Shown in pieces: positions 26,449-34,728 of a DNA stretch of 64,000 nucleotides. Where the stretch lies: contig NZ_JBKQWU010000001.1 in NCBI RefSeq assembly GCF_047275745.1, positions 186,001 through 250,000 on the forward strand, in the 5' to 3' direction. Source of the DNA: Amaricoccus sp047275745 (lineage in GTDB: Bacteria; Pseudomonadota; Alphaproteobacteria; Rhodobacterales; Rhodobacteraceae). Both the position numbers and the translations under genes were made by a program. A model generated the notes under the pieces. It was not told where the DNA came from. It worked only from the letters and a program-made list of their open reading frames with translations, and searched no databases. The stretch's first letter is position 1; each line of letters begins with the position of its first letter.

Positions 26449-26940
26449 ATGCCACATCACCGCCTCCTCCCGCTCGTCCCGCTCCTGATCGCCGCCACGG
26501 CCGCCGCCGCGCAGGATCAGCCGGCCTATCTCGACGACCGATCGGACGGGCCGGCGCTCATCCGATCCTATTACAATGCGATCGATCGCGGCGAGTATCC
26601 GCGCGCCTACGCCTATTTCGGCGACAGCCCCCCGGTCGCGACCTATGAGGCTTTCGCGAAAGGCTACGCCGACACGGTGAAGACGGACCTGCGCCTCGGT
26701 CCGGATCTGCCGGACGCGGCGGCGGGCAGCGTCACCCATCACGTGGGCGTCGTCCTGCGCGCGACGCGCAAGGGGGGCGGGAGCGCGGTCTATGCCGGAT
26801 GCTACCGCGTGGTTCAGCCGAACTGGTGGAATACCGATCCCCTGGTCTTCGAGCCGCTGCGGATCAGACATGCGAGGCTCGCTCCGGTCAGGGAGGCGTT
26901 CGAGCGCGCGGTCCTGCCGGATTGCGCCGACGACAATTAG
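26449..26940 (+). CDS. Secreted NTF2-like (SnoaL-type) small protein
   Basis: A 163-residue exported protein. A short signal peptide (about residues 1-21, cut near AAA-QD) precedes ALIRSYYNAIDRGEYPRAYAYF, which resembles the opening helices of NTF2-like/SnoaL folds. Two Cys residues remain in the mature form (in AGCYRVV and near the C-terminus), possibly a disulfide. The gene begins 164 bases from the divergent BrnA-like gene. No catalytic motif was seen. The fold call is by eye and moderate. Confidence 0.65.
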   Translation: MPHHRLLPLVPLLIAATAAAAQDQPAYLDDRSDGPALIRSYYNAIDRGEYPRAYAYFGDSPPVATYEAFAKGYADTVKTDLRLGPDLPDAAAGSVTHHVGVVLRATRKGGGSAVYAGCYRVVQPNWWNTDPLVFEPLRIRHARLAPVREAFERAVLPDCADDN

Positions 26941-27072
26941 TTTCAGGAGCTTGGCGGAGGTTGTTCAGCGGGGCTTACCCGCAGGATTCCGCCTATCTGG
27001 CACCAGGCTCTGGACTTTGCTGCGGCGCAGCATGTATAGTGCCTGCCTCGTCAACGACCAAGGAGCGCCGAC

Positions 27073-27567
27073 TTGCGCCCGACCCTGCGAACCGCCCGCG
27101 CCGCGCTCACCGGCACCGTCGTGACCGGCCACCTCATGGCGCTCATGCTGGCCATGCCCGCCTCCGCCGCCGAGCCAAGCGGCAGGAACGCTCCGGCTCC
27201 GCGGCCCGCGGAACTGAGTTGCCTCGCGGAAGCGGTGTATTTCGAGGCCGGCGGCACGGGATCGAAGGCCGAGGCCGCCGTGGCCCATGTCATCGTGAAC
27301 CGCGCGGAGAGCGACGAGTTCCCCGGCACGATCTGCGGCGTGGTGAGCGAGGGCTGCCAGTTCTCCTATCGCTGTGACGGACGCTCCGACGCGCTCGCGG
27401 ACGCTGAGCGGCGCGATGACGCCTACGCCGCCGCCCGCGCGGTTCTGAGGGGCGAACCGGACATCACCGACGGGGCGCTGTTCTTTCACGCGGCGACCGC
27501 CAAGCCCGGATGGTTCAGCACGCGCGACCGCGTCGGCAAGATCGGCGGCAACGTCTTCTATCGTTAG
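27073..27567 (+). CDS. Cell wall hydrolase, SleB/CwlJ-like domain
   Basis: A 164-residue exported peptidoglycan hydrolase of the Hydrolase_2 (SleB-like) family. The catalytic Glu is in LAEAVYFEAGGT, a segment typical of the family, followed by AAVAHVIVNRAESDEFPGTICGVV and the GCQFSYRCDG motif. A hydrophobic N-terminus (about residues 12-35) acts as signal or anchor. The TTG start at 27073 follows AGGAG at 27061 by 7 bases. It cleaves peptidoglycan in the periplasm during remodelling; the exact bond is not deducible. Confidence 0.85.
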   Translation: MRPTLRTARAALTGTVVTGHLMALMLAMPASAAEPSGRNAPAPRPAELSCLAEAVYFEAGGTGSKAEAAVAHVIVNRAESDEFPGTICGVVSEGCQFSYRCDGRSDALADAERRDDAYAAARAVLRGEPDITDGALFFHAATAKPGWFSTRDRVGKIGGNVFYR

Positions 27568-27601
27568 GCAAGCGCCGGGAGCTCGGTCGCGGGCAGCGCC
27601 G

Positions 27602-28033
27602 TCAGCGCGCCACCATGACCGGTATCTTCGATTCCGTCACGATCCGGGCAGCCTGACTGCCCATGGTCTCGGCGCTCCAGGAGCTCTGGCCCCGCGCGCC
27701 CACGACGATGAGATCGCAGCGCCGCCGTTCCGCCTCGGCGAGGATCGCCGTGCTCGGGCTCGCCGATGTGACAAGCGCCGCGTCGGTCCTGAATCCGACC
27801 GAGAGCGCCTTCGCCTCGGCCTCCGCCAGGACCCATTCCGCGCGCAGTTCCCGCACCGAATACGGTAGCGGGCGCAGCGGGCCCGGCCGTGACCGATCAT
27901 CATCCGGATCGGGTTCGATCACCGTCAGGAAGGTGAGCCGCGCCCCCATGCCCGCCCCGAGCCCCATCGCCGCTTCGACCGCGCGCTCGGCCCGCGCGGA
28001 CCCGTCCGTCGCCACCAGGATGTGGATATACAT
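27602..28033 (-). CDS. Universal stress protein, UspA family
   Basis: A 143-residue single-domain Usp. The N-terminal MYIHILVATDGS and the C-terminal ATP-loop VVGARGQSSWSAETMGSQAARIV have the family G-2x-G-9x-G-(S/T) pattern. It starts at ATG 28033, choosing the canonical MYxxILVATDGS start over a longer frame. Its 3' end faces the hydrolase gene, 34 bases away. It likely binds ATP and is induced in stress. Confidence 0.88.
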   Translation of the reverse strand: MYIHILVATDGSARAERAVEAAMGLGAGMGARLTFLTVIEPDPDDDRSRPGPLRPLPYSVRELRAEWVLAEAEAKALSVGFRTDAALVTSASPSTAILAEAERRRCDLIVVGARGQSSWSAETMGSQAARIVTESKIPVMVAR

Positions 28034-28162
28034 GCGCCTCGGTTCCCCCCGAGGCCCGGAATAGCACCGCTCGCCACCGCGATTCCTTGATCGAGCGCAA
28101 GACCGCCGATCCGGCGCGAGAATTTCAGGCGTCATCCGCGGGTTCCGGCGGCCGAACAGGCG

Positions 28163-28191
28163 AAAACCGCCGGAGCGGATGCTCCGGCGGT
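28163..28191 (-). terminator. Rho-independent terminator of the hsp20 gene
   Basis: On the minus strand an 11-bp perfect inverted repeat (28191-28181 and 28176-28166) with a 4-base loop is followed by a short T run. It lies about 60 bases after the Hsp20 stop codon. Confidence 0.75.
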
Positions 28192-28251
28192 CCATGCTCA
28201 TCTCACACGAGGTGATCGCACGCGGCCCGGTTCCGGGTCCGCCTGGCCGGA

Positions 28252-28716
28252 TCAGGCCTCGGCGGCTTCCGGCTTCGCCTCGATGGTGTTCTTCGTGGCA
28301 ATCTCGATCCGGCGCGGCTTCAGCGCCTCGGGCACTTCACGCACGAGGTCGATGTGGAGCAGGCCGTTCTCGGTCACCGCGTCCTTGGCCCGCACGTGAT
28401 CGGCGAGCTGGAAGCGCCGTTCGAAGGCGCGGGTCGCGATGCCGCGATGCAGGTAGTTCCGCTTGGTTTCGCCCTCGGCCTCGGCCTTGCGGCCGGTCAC
28501 GACCAGCTGGCCCTCACGCGCCTCGACATTGAGTTCGCCGTCCGCGAAACCCGCGACCGCGATGGTGATGCGGTAGGCGTTCTCGCCGGTCTTCTCGATG
28601 TTGTAGGGCGGATAGCTCGCCTGGCCCTCGGCCAGGGAAACCTGCTCGAGAATATTGGCGAGACGGTCGAAGCCAACGGTCGAGCGATAGAGCGGGGAAA
28701 GATCAAAGTGACGCAT
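28252..28716 (-). CDS. Small heat-shock protein, Hsp20/IbpA family
   Basis: A 154-residue ATP-independent holdase. The N-terminus MRHFDLSPLYRSTVGFDRLANIL is the IbpA/HspH-type start, followed by the alpha-crystallin domain from about residue 35 to 130 with the YNIEKTGENAYRI.IAVAGF opening and the GLLHIDLVREVPE closing strand. A variable acidic tail ends the protein. Upstream, the Shine-Dalgarno GGAGG (28724-28728) lies 7 bases before the ATG and could pair with a nearby CUUCC, as in RNA thermometers. A terminator follows downstream. Confidence 0.93.
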   Translation of the reverse strand: MRHFDLSPLYRSTVGFDRLANILEQVSLAEGQASYPPYNIEKTGENAYRITIAVAGFADGELNVEAREGQLVVTGRKAEAEGETKRNYLHRGIATRAFERRFQLADHVRAKDAVTENGLLHIDLVREVPEALKPRRIEIATKNTIEAKPEAAEA

Positions 28717-28723
28717 GATGCAT

Positions 28724-28736
28724 CCTCCATTGGAAG
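28724..28736 (-). promoter_or_regulatory. Possible RNA thermometer hairpin over the hsp20 ribosome-binding site
   Basis: In the minus-strand mRNA, CUUCC and the Shine-Dalgarno GGAGG are separated by three bases (AAU) and form a 5-bp hairpin including one G-U pair. This is just 7 bases before the start codon. Alphaproteobacterial small heat-shock genes often carry ROSE thermometers, but the hairpin here is short and could be chance. Confidence 0.35.
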
Positions 28737-28869
28737 CGATACAAATAAGCTCGGGTCCTCGCTGCCGGACGGACCCTCCAGTTCTATCCAGCCCGATGAC
28801 CGGCGCCGGATGATGGTCAGTTGGGAGATCAGCGCCGCCGTTTCAACCCCGGCCGGCGCGAAGGTTTCG

Positions 28870-29679
28870 CTAATCCTTCGCGCGCCGCCGCCGGTCCCGC
28901 TCCGCGTCCTGCTCGGCCACGCTCATGACCGGCCGGGCCGACAGCGCGGCGCGGAGCGCGGCGATCCGGGGTGGGGCGACGACGGTCAGCGCGACGTCGC
29001 TTCCCCGCGTGTCGCGCGCCATCGCCGAGACCACGGCGACCACCCGGCGGGCACCGGGCCGGCCTGCGAGGACCGGCGCGCCGGAGACACCGGCATTGAC
29101 CCCGCAGGCCAGCATCGCGACCCCGGCCCCCGTCACCCCGCGCGGCGCGCAGGGCCCCGCGATCGAGGGCGCATAGGCCCGGTCGCGCGCGTAGGAAACG
29201 ATGATCCCGCCACTCTCGCCGCCCGAGGCCGCGACCGGCAGCGGGCCGGCCGCCGAGCGCGGGATCGGTCGGTCGAGTTCGAGGAGCGCCATGTCGCGCG
29301 ACACATCGCCGAGATTGGCGGCGGCGGTGAAATCGAACCCCGGCAAGGTCGCCATCCGCACCACCCGTCGCGCCGCGGCGTATTCGTCCCGGTACTGCCC
29401 CGCGACGAAGGTGAGCCCGTGAAGCCGCACGAGCCGCTTGGTGATCGGGCTGTAGAGACAATGCGCCGCCGTCAGCACGTGGCTCGCATCGATCAGCGTC
29501 GCGGTACAGAAGCGCGAGCCGTAGACATTGAGCCGTCCCACGCCCCTGAACTCGCCCGCTTCGGGAGCCGAAAGCAGGCGCCGCTCCGTCTGTGCCCGCG
29601 CGCCCTGGCCGTCCGGAAGGATGGCTGCGAGCAGGACGGCGAGAAGCAGTCCGATCCAGCGCCGGGACGGATGTCTCAC
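28870..29679 (-). CDS. Secreted trypsin-like serine peptidase (S1 family)
   Basis: A 269-residue exported protease. A signal peptide (about residues 1-29, cut near GARAQ) precedes a chymotrypsin-type domain with His73 in LTAAHC, Asp129 in DMALLEL and Ser199 in NAGVSGAPVL, all three triad members. Four or more Cys residues may form disulfides. The substrate is unknown. The GTG start at 29679 overlaps the glcF stop (GTGA), so it is read as the last gene of the glycolate oxidase operon, an unexpected pairing. Confidence 0.85.
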   Translation of the reverse strand: MRHPSRRWIGLLLAVLLAAILPDGQGARAQTERRLLSAPEAGEFRGVGRLNVYGSRFCTATLIDASHVLTAAHCLYSPITKRLVRLHGLTFVAGQYRDEYAAARRVVRMATLPGFDFTAAANLGDVSRDMALLELDRPIPRSAAGPLPVAASGGESGGIIVSYARDRAYAPSIAGPCAPRGVTGAGVAMLACGVNAGVSGAPVLAGRPGARRVVAVVSAMARDTRGSDVALTVVAPPRIAALRAALSARPVMSVAEQDAERDRRRRAKD

Positions 29680-30962
29680 ACCCGCCCCTCGAGCGTGCGC
29701 GGCTTCGGCCCGCCGGTCGCCCAGTCGAGCAGTTCGGCGGTATGTGCGACCGGCACGTCGATCCCGGCCCCGATCTGTGTCAGGCAGCCGATATTGCCCG
29801 CCGCGATCACCTGTGGCGCCAGTTCCCGCAGCGTTTCCACCTTGCGGTCCCTGAGCTTGCCCGAGATCTCCGGCTGGGTGAGGTTGTAGGTCCCGGCCGA
29901 GCCGCAGCAGAGATGGCTGTCGCGCGGCTCCACCACCTCGAATCCCGCCTGGCGCAGCAGCGTCTTCGGCGCGTCCCGCACCCGCTGCCCGTGTTGCAGC
30001 GAACAGGCGGCGTGGTAGGCGACGCGGAGCCCGGTGCCCTTCGGCTCGCGCAGGCCGAGCTCCGCCATGACCTCGCTCAGATCCTTCGCCCGCGCCGCGA
30101 CCTCGCGGGCCTCCGCCGCCTCCGGCTCACGCGCGAAGAGATGGCCGTAGTCCTTGATCACGGTGCCGCAGCCGCTCGTGTTGATGACGATCGCATCGAG
30201 GCCCGCCCCCCGGATCTCCCGCGTCCAGGCCGCGACATTGGCCCGCGCCGAACCCCGCGCCGCTTCCTCGCGCCCCATGTGATGGGTGAGCGCGCCGCAG
30301 CAGCCCATGCCCTCGGCGATCACCACTTCGGCGCCATGCCGCGTCAGGAGCCGGATCGTCGCCGCGTTGATGCCGGGATCGAGCACCCTTTGCGCGCAGC
30401 CGGTCAGGAGCGCGACCCGCATCCGCCGTTCGCCCTCCGCCGGAAAGACCTGGGGCCCGTCGTCACCCTTCGGCGGCACCCGCGCCGGGGCGAGGTCGAG
30501 CATCGCGCGCAACCGCTCCGGCATCACGCCCTTGAAGGGCCGCCCGAGCCTCGCGAGCATGAGCATCCCGCGGAACCGCTCGGGATAGGGCAGCACCCGC
30601 GCCAGCATCTCGCGGACCGCCCGCTCCGCGAAAGGCCGTTTGTACGTCCGCTCGATATGGATGCGCGCATGATCGACGAGATGCATGTAATCGACGCCCG
30701 AGGGGCAGGTCGTCATGCAGGAGAGGCAGGAGAGGCAGCGGTCGATATGCTTGACGGTCTTCTCGTCGGCGGGCCGGCCGGCCTCCAGCATGTCCTTGAT
30801 GAGATAGATCCGGCCCCGGGGTGAATCGAGCTCGTCGCCCAGAACCTGATAGGTCGGGCAGGTCGCGGTGCAGAAGCCGCAATGCACGCAGGTCCGCAGG
30901 ATCTTGTTCGATTCCGCGATCTCCGGATCGGCGAGTTGTTCTTCAGTGAAACTGGTACGCAT
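29676..30962 (-). CDS. glcF: Glycolate oxidase iron-sulfur subunit
   Basis: GlcF carries the electron-transfer clusters of glycolate oxidase, which oxidises glycolate to glyoxylate at the inner membrane. Two 4Fe-4S motifs are visible, CVHCGFCTATCP (near residue 25) and CLSCLSCMTTCP (near residue 77), followed by the CCG domains with GCCGALTHHMG and CCGSAGTYNL. The 428 residues match the family. It lies 1 base after glcE and overlaps the protease gene downstream. Confidence 0.95.
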   Translation of the reverse strand: MRTSFTEEQLADPEIAESNKILRTCVHCGFCTATCPTYQVLGDELDSPRGRIYLIKDMLEAGRPADEKTVKHIDRCLSCLSCMTTCPSGVDYMHLVDHARIHIERTYKRPFAERAVREMLARVLPYPERFRGMLMLARLGRPFKGVMPERLRAMLDLAPARVPPKGDDGPQVFPAEGERRMRVALLTGCAQRVLDPGINAATIRLLTRHGAEVVIAEGMGCCGALTHHMGREEAARGSARANVAAWTREIRGAGLDAIVINTSGCGTVIKDYGHLFAREPEAAEAREVAARAKDLSEVMAELGLREPKGTGLRVAYHAACSLQHGQRVRDAPKTLLRQAGFEVVEPRDSHLCCGSAGTYNLTQPEISGKLRDRKVETLRELAPQVIAAGNIGCLTQIGAGIDVPVAHTAELLDWATGGPKPRTLEGRV

Positions 30963-30963
30963 C

Positions 30964-32136
30964 TCAGGCCATCGCCACGGTCGCGGCCGCCTGGGTCGGG
31001 GCCATCCGACCCCGGTTCAGCACGCCCTTGGGATCGAACTTCGCCCGGAGCGCGGCGGAGAGCGCCGCGACGGGCGCGGGTTCCGGATGGAACACGCCGA
31101 ACCGCGCCTTCGCCGTCTCCGGCCCCTTGATCAGCGTCGCATGTCCCGGCACCCCTTCCATGGCGGCGCGGATGTCCACCGCCGCGTCGGCGCGCAGGCT
31201 CAGGAGCCCGCCGGCCCAGTCGCAGATCACCACCTCCGCCCCCACCGCTTCGAGTGTCGCGCCGAGCCCCGGCCCGTCGGACGGTTTGACCGAGATGCGC
31301 CAGACCGCGCCCGGCGATCCGGCGAGCGGAGCCAGGTCGCGCAGCCCCGCCCAGTCTCCCGGCCCCTCGACCACCCGCGCCGTGCCGAATTCGGCCAGAG
31401 CCCCGGTCAGGGCGGCGGTCCGGTGCGCGACCGCCCCGTCGAACCCCTCGACGCGCAGCAGCGTCACGGGTCCACCGCCCAGCGCGGAGGGTACATGCGC
31501 CGCCCCTGTCACCTCATAGGGAGTCGCCACCGCCGCCCGCATCGCCCGGCCCGCCGCTTCCGGCGAGAGACCGTCGAGGACCAGCGTCGCGGTGCGGTGC
31601 GCGACCGGCAGCACCTTGAACGCCACCTCGGTCAGCACGCCGAGTGTCCCATGCGATCCGGCGAGCAGTTTCGCCAGATCGAGCCCGGTCACGTTCTTCA
31701 TCACCCGGCCGCCGTTACGCACCACCGTCCCGCCGCCATCGACGAAGCGGACCCCGATCAGGCTGTCGCGGCAGGCGCCGGCCTGAAACCGTCGCGGGCC
31801 CGAGGCATTGACCGCGACCATGCCGCCCAGCGTCGGAATGCCGTTGGCGCCGGTGAGCGCGCGTCCGTCCCAGGGCTCGAAAGGCAGCCGCTGGCCCTCG
31901 GCGGCCAGCGCCGCCTCGACCTCCGCGACCGGCGTCCCAGCCCGCGCGACCAGCGTCAGCGCACCCGGCTCGTAGAGCGTGATCCCGGTAAGCCCGCCCA
32001 GCACGAGCGGCGCCCCCTCGACCGCGTGGCCCAGCCCGCGCGTGCCGCCCCCGAGGATCTCCAGCGGCTCGCCCCGGGCGGCGGCGCCCCGCACCGCCTC
32101 GGCGACATCGGCTTCGTCCCTGGGTTCCATGCTCAC
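30964..32136 (-). CDS. glcE: Glycolate oxidase FAD-binding subunit
   Basis: GlcE is the second flavin subunit of the GlcDEF glycolate oxidase. The 390 residues form a PCMH-type FAD-binding fold with EILGGGTRGLG near the N-terminus and GIPTLGGMVAVNASGPRRFQAG with DSLIGVRFVDG. The C-terminus ends with AKFDPKGVLNRGRM, the usual vanillyl-alcohol-oxidase-like signature. It overlaps glcD by four bases (ATGG..TGA), showing coupled translation. Confidence 0.94.
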   Translation of the reverse strand: MSMEPRDEADVAEAVRGAAARGEPLEILGGGTRGLGHAVEGAPLVLGGLTGITLYEPGALTLVARAGTPVAEVEAALAAEGQRLPFEPWDGRALTGANGIPTLGGMVAVNASGPRRFQAGACRDSLIGVRFVDGGGTVVRNGGRVMKNVTGLDLAKLLAGSHGTLGVLTEVAFKVLPVAHRTATLVLDGLSPEAAGRAMRAAVATPYEVTGAAHVPSALGGGPVTLLRVEGFDGAVAHRTAALTGALAEFGTARVVEGPGDWAGLRDLAPLAGSPGAVWRISVKPSDGPGLGATLEAVGAEVVICDWAGGLLSLRADAAVDIRAAMEGVPGHATLIKGPETAKARFGVFHPEPAPVAALSAALRAKFDPKGVLNRGRMAPTQAAATVAMA

Positions 32137-33566
32137 GCCGCCCGCCGCCCCTCGCTCGCGGCGAGCGGGAAGACCTTCGCGGGGTTGAGCAGCCAGCGCG
32201 GATCGAACACGTCCTTCACCCGAAGCTGCGCCTCCAGGTCGTCGCGGGTGAACTGCACATCCATCAGGTCGCGCTTCTCGACGCCGACGCCATGCTCCCC
32301 GGTGAGGCAGCCGCCGACCTCGACGCAGAGGCGCAGGATATCGGCGCCGAGATCCTCCGCCTTTTCAAGATCGCCGGGCTTGTTCGCATCATAGAGGATC
32401 AGCGGATGCATGTTGCCGTCGCCGGCGTGAAAGACATTGGCGACGCCGAGCCCGTAGCTCTCGGTCAGCTCGCCGATGCGCCGCAGCACGTAGGGCAGCT
32501 CGCCCACCGGGATCGTCCCGTCGAGGCAGATGTAATCCGCGATCTGCCCCATCGCGCCGAAGGCCGACTTGCGCCCCTTCCAGATCAGCGCCGATTCCTC
32601 GGCGGAGCGGCTCTCGCGTATGACCTCCGGCGCGTGCCGTTCGGCGACGGCGAGGATCTTCCCGAGCTGCTCGGCGATCTCGGTCTCGGAACCCTCGACC
32701 TCGACGATCAGCAGCGCCTCGACATCCGGGTACCCCGCCCCGGCGAATTCCTCGCAGGCACGGATGCAGGGCCTGTCCATGAACTCGATCGCGACCGGCA
32801 GCACGCCCGCGCGGATGATATCGGCGACACAGGCCCCCGCGACCTCGTTGGAGCCGAAACCCATCAGCACCGGCCGCGCCCCCTCGGGCTTGCGCAGGAT
32901 GCGAAGCGTCGCCTCGGTCACGATGCCGAGCTGCCCCTCCGAGCCGCAGATGACGCCGAGCAGGTCGAGGCCGGCCGCGTCGAGATGCGCGCCGCCGATC
33001 TCGATGACGGTGCCGTCCATCAGGACCATGGTGAGCCCCAGCAGGTTGTTCGTCGTCACGCCATATTTCAGGCAATGCGCCCCGCCCGAGTTCATGCCGA
33101 TATTGCCGGCGATGGCGCAGGCGAGCTGGCTCGACGGATCGGGGGCGTAGAAGAAATCCTGCCCCTCGACCGCGCCGGTGACCGAGAGATTGGTCCGGCC
33201 CGCCTCGACGCGGATGAAACGGTTCGCGGTGTCGATCTCGAGCACGCGGTTCATCCGGCCGACGCCGAGTACGACGCAATCCTCGGTCGGGAGCGACCCG
33301 CCCGCGAGACTCGTGCCCGCGCCGCGCGGAACGATCTTGACGCCTTCCTCGAAACAGACCCGCGCGATCGCCGCGACCTCGGCGGTCGAACCCGGCAGCG
33401 CGACGGCGAGCGGAGGGCAGCGATAGGCGGTCAGCGCGTCGCATTCATAGACGCGAACCTCCTCGGGCGCGTCGATCACCAGCGCGTCGGGCGCCGCCTT
33501 CCTGAGCTTCGCGACGATCGCCTCCTTGCGCGCGATGACGTTTCGGTCCGGCTCCGGCATCCGCAT
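32133..33566 (-). CDS. glcD: Glycolate oxidase catalytic subunit
   Basis: GlcD is the main FAD subunit that oxidises glycolate. The 477 residues include VPRGAGTSLAGGSLP and GNIGMNSGGAHCLKYGVTTNNLLGL (the FAD pyrophosphate site) and the C-terminal HAGDGNMHPLILYD and GGCLTGEHGVGVEKRDLM. The ATG at 33566 is preceded by GGGGAGG about 8 bases upstream. It is the first gene of the operon glcD-glcE-glcF-protease. No regulator gene is adjacent. Confidence 0.96.
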   Translation of the reverse strand: MRMPEPDRNVIARKEAIVAKLRKAAPDALVIDAPEEVRVYECDALTAYRCPPLAVALPGSTAEVAAIARVCFEEGVKIVPRGAGTSLAGGSLPTEDCVVLGVGRMNRVLEIDTANRFIRVEAGRTNLSVTGAVEGQDFFYAPDPSSQLACAIAGNIGMNSGGAHCLKYGVTTNNLLGLTMVLMDGTVIEIGGAHLDAAGLDLLGVICGSEGQLGIVTEATLRILRKPEGARPVLMGFGSNEVAGACVADIIRAGVLPVAIEFMDRPCIRACEEFAGAGYPDVEALLIVEVEGSETEIAEQLGKILAVAERHAPEVIRESRSAEESALIWKGRKSAFGAMGQIADYICLDGTIPVGELPYVLRRIGELTESYGLGVANVFHAGDGNMHPLILYDANKPGDLEKAEDLGADILRLCVEVGGCLTGEHGVGVEKRDLMDVQFTRDDLEAQLRVKDVFDPRWLLNPAKVFPLAASEGRRAA

Positions 33567-33779
33567 TGGCTGACCTCCCCTTCGCGGCCTCGTCGCGGCC
33601 CTTTCGTAAAGAGATAGGCCGCTCGCCCAACGAAGCCAAGCATGGCGTCAGCCTCCGGGCCCGAGTCGGCGCCGCGATCGGGTCGCCCGCGTCGAGCACC
33701 GCGCAACCCGCCTTCGTACCGACCCGGAGGTCGTAGTGCAAAGATGTGGGTCCGGATTGGCCGGATCGATCCGCCGGCC

Positions 33780-34253
33780 TCAGTCCTCGGGGTGGTCGCT
33801 CGCGAAGGCGATGATCGTGCCATCTGCCATGTGCGCCCGGACCCAGTGGTCCATGAAGCCATCGAAGCTTTGGCGCGGGGCCAGCGTGATCGCGCGGGCC
33901 GCGCGGAGCGTGCGCGTGACCGCGTCGGGGAGCGCGTCGCAGCCTGCCTGACCCGCGAACATATGGATGCTCCCGTCCGCTCCCCGGCGAAGCAAGCTCA
34001 GCGCCTCGTTCGGCGTGAGACGCGAGAAGCCGGGCGCGGGATCGTCGTCGTGGTCGCGGGTCCCGCCCCGGGCGATGACATAGCGCGAACGGATGTCCTC
34101 GACGCGCAGGTCGGTCTCGCTCTCGGTCTCGCCCGCCAGCGCCTTGGCCCGGGCCTCGTCATCATCGGCGGCGCGCACCGAGAGGAGCAGGCGCACCTCC
34201 CGCAGTTCGGTGACCTCGATCTCGTAGTCGCGGTCGCGGCCCGATCCGTCCAT
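33780..34253 (-). CDS. Protein of unknown function, acidic N-terminal domain
   Basis: I do not recognise this gene. The 157 residues begin with a short beta-alpha segment (YEIEVTELREVRLLLSVRAADDDEARAKAL) faintly like small PcfM/DpnD-type domains. An acidic linker and then a helical domain containing LTPNEALSLLRRGADGSIHMF and a central Cys follow. It has no signal peptide or membrane segment. A 16-codon reading frame with its own Shine-Dalgarno ends 8 bases upstream. The next gene downstream is glcD, 214 bases away on the same strand. Confidence 0.6.
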   Translation of the reverse strand: MDGSGRDRDYEIEVTELREVRLLLSVRAADDDEARAKALAGETESETDLRVEDIRSRYVIARGGTRDHDDDPAPGFSRLTPNEALSLLRRGADGSIHMFAGQAGCDALPDAVTRTLRAARAITLAPRQSFDGFMDHWVRAHMADGTIIAFASDHPED

Positions 34254-34261
34254 CGCGGGCC

Positions 34262-34312
34262 CTACGGGCGGACGGGCGCGGTGGCGCGGGCGCGGCTGGT
34301 TCTGGTGGTCAT
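34262..34312 (-). CDS. Possible 16-codon leader ORF before the unknown gene
   Basis: The frame MTTRTSRARATAPVRP starts at 34312, with GGAG about 8 bases upstream, and stops 8 bases before the 157-residue gene. It is Arg/Thr-rich. The short length and lack of homologues make it only a possibility. Confidence 0.2.
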   Translation of the reverse strand: MTTRTSRARATAPVRP

Positions 34313-34728
34313 GATGCTGGCTCCAATGTGTTGATGCGGGCGTGACGTGGCCCCTAGGCGCCCGGTACGCGGCGGGCCGGGCGTCGCGGGCGTGCCGTCC
34401 TCAGGAACCAGCCTGATGGATTGCCACCTCAGTTGCCGATGAACGCGCCGATGATGCATCTCTCACAACTAAAAGATGAATCATGAGTCTTGCAAGTGCC
34501 GTTATGCGCGCATGACACCAGTCTCCGCGCGAAGCGCGCGCAGAGTTGAGACGGCGCCACGACCGCGAGGAGGACCGTCGCGCGATGCCGGCGGGAATGC
34601 CGCGGGATCGGCCAGCCGGGTCCCGAGCGCTTCCAGGACATCACCGGGGGCGCGCCGGGGCGCCGACGGCCACCCACGTTCGACGCGATGCGCGCACGCG
34701 GGCGCGGTTCGCGCGAAGGTCCGCTGCT
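34313..34728. other. Gene-free interval between the unknown gene and pcaB
   Basis: About 415 bases without a convincing gene. The stretch 34430-34510 is AT-rich and on the minus strand holds TTGCAA with a TTAGTT 17 bases later, a weak promoter candidate for the downstream unknown gene. The rest (34510-34728) is GC-rich with no recognisable feature. Confidence 0.5.
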
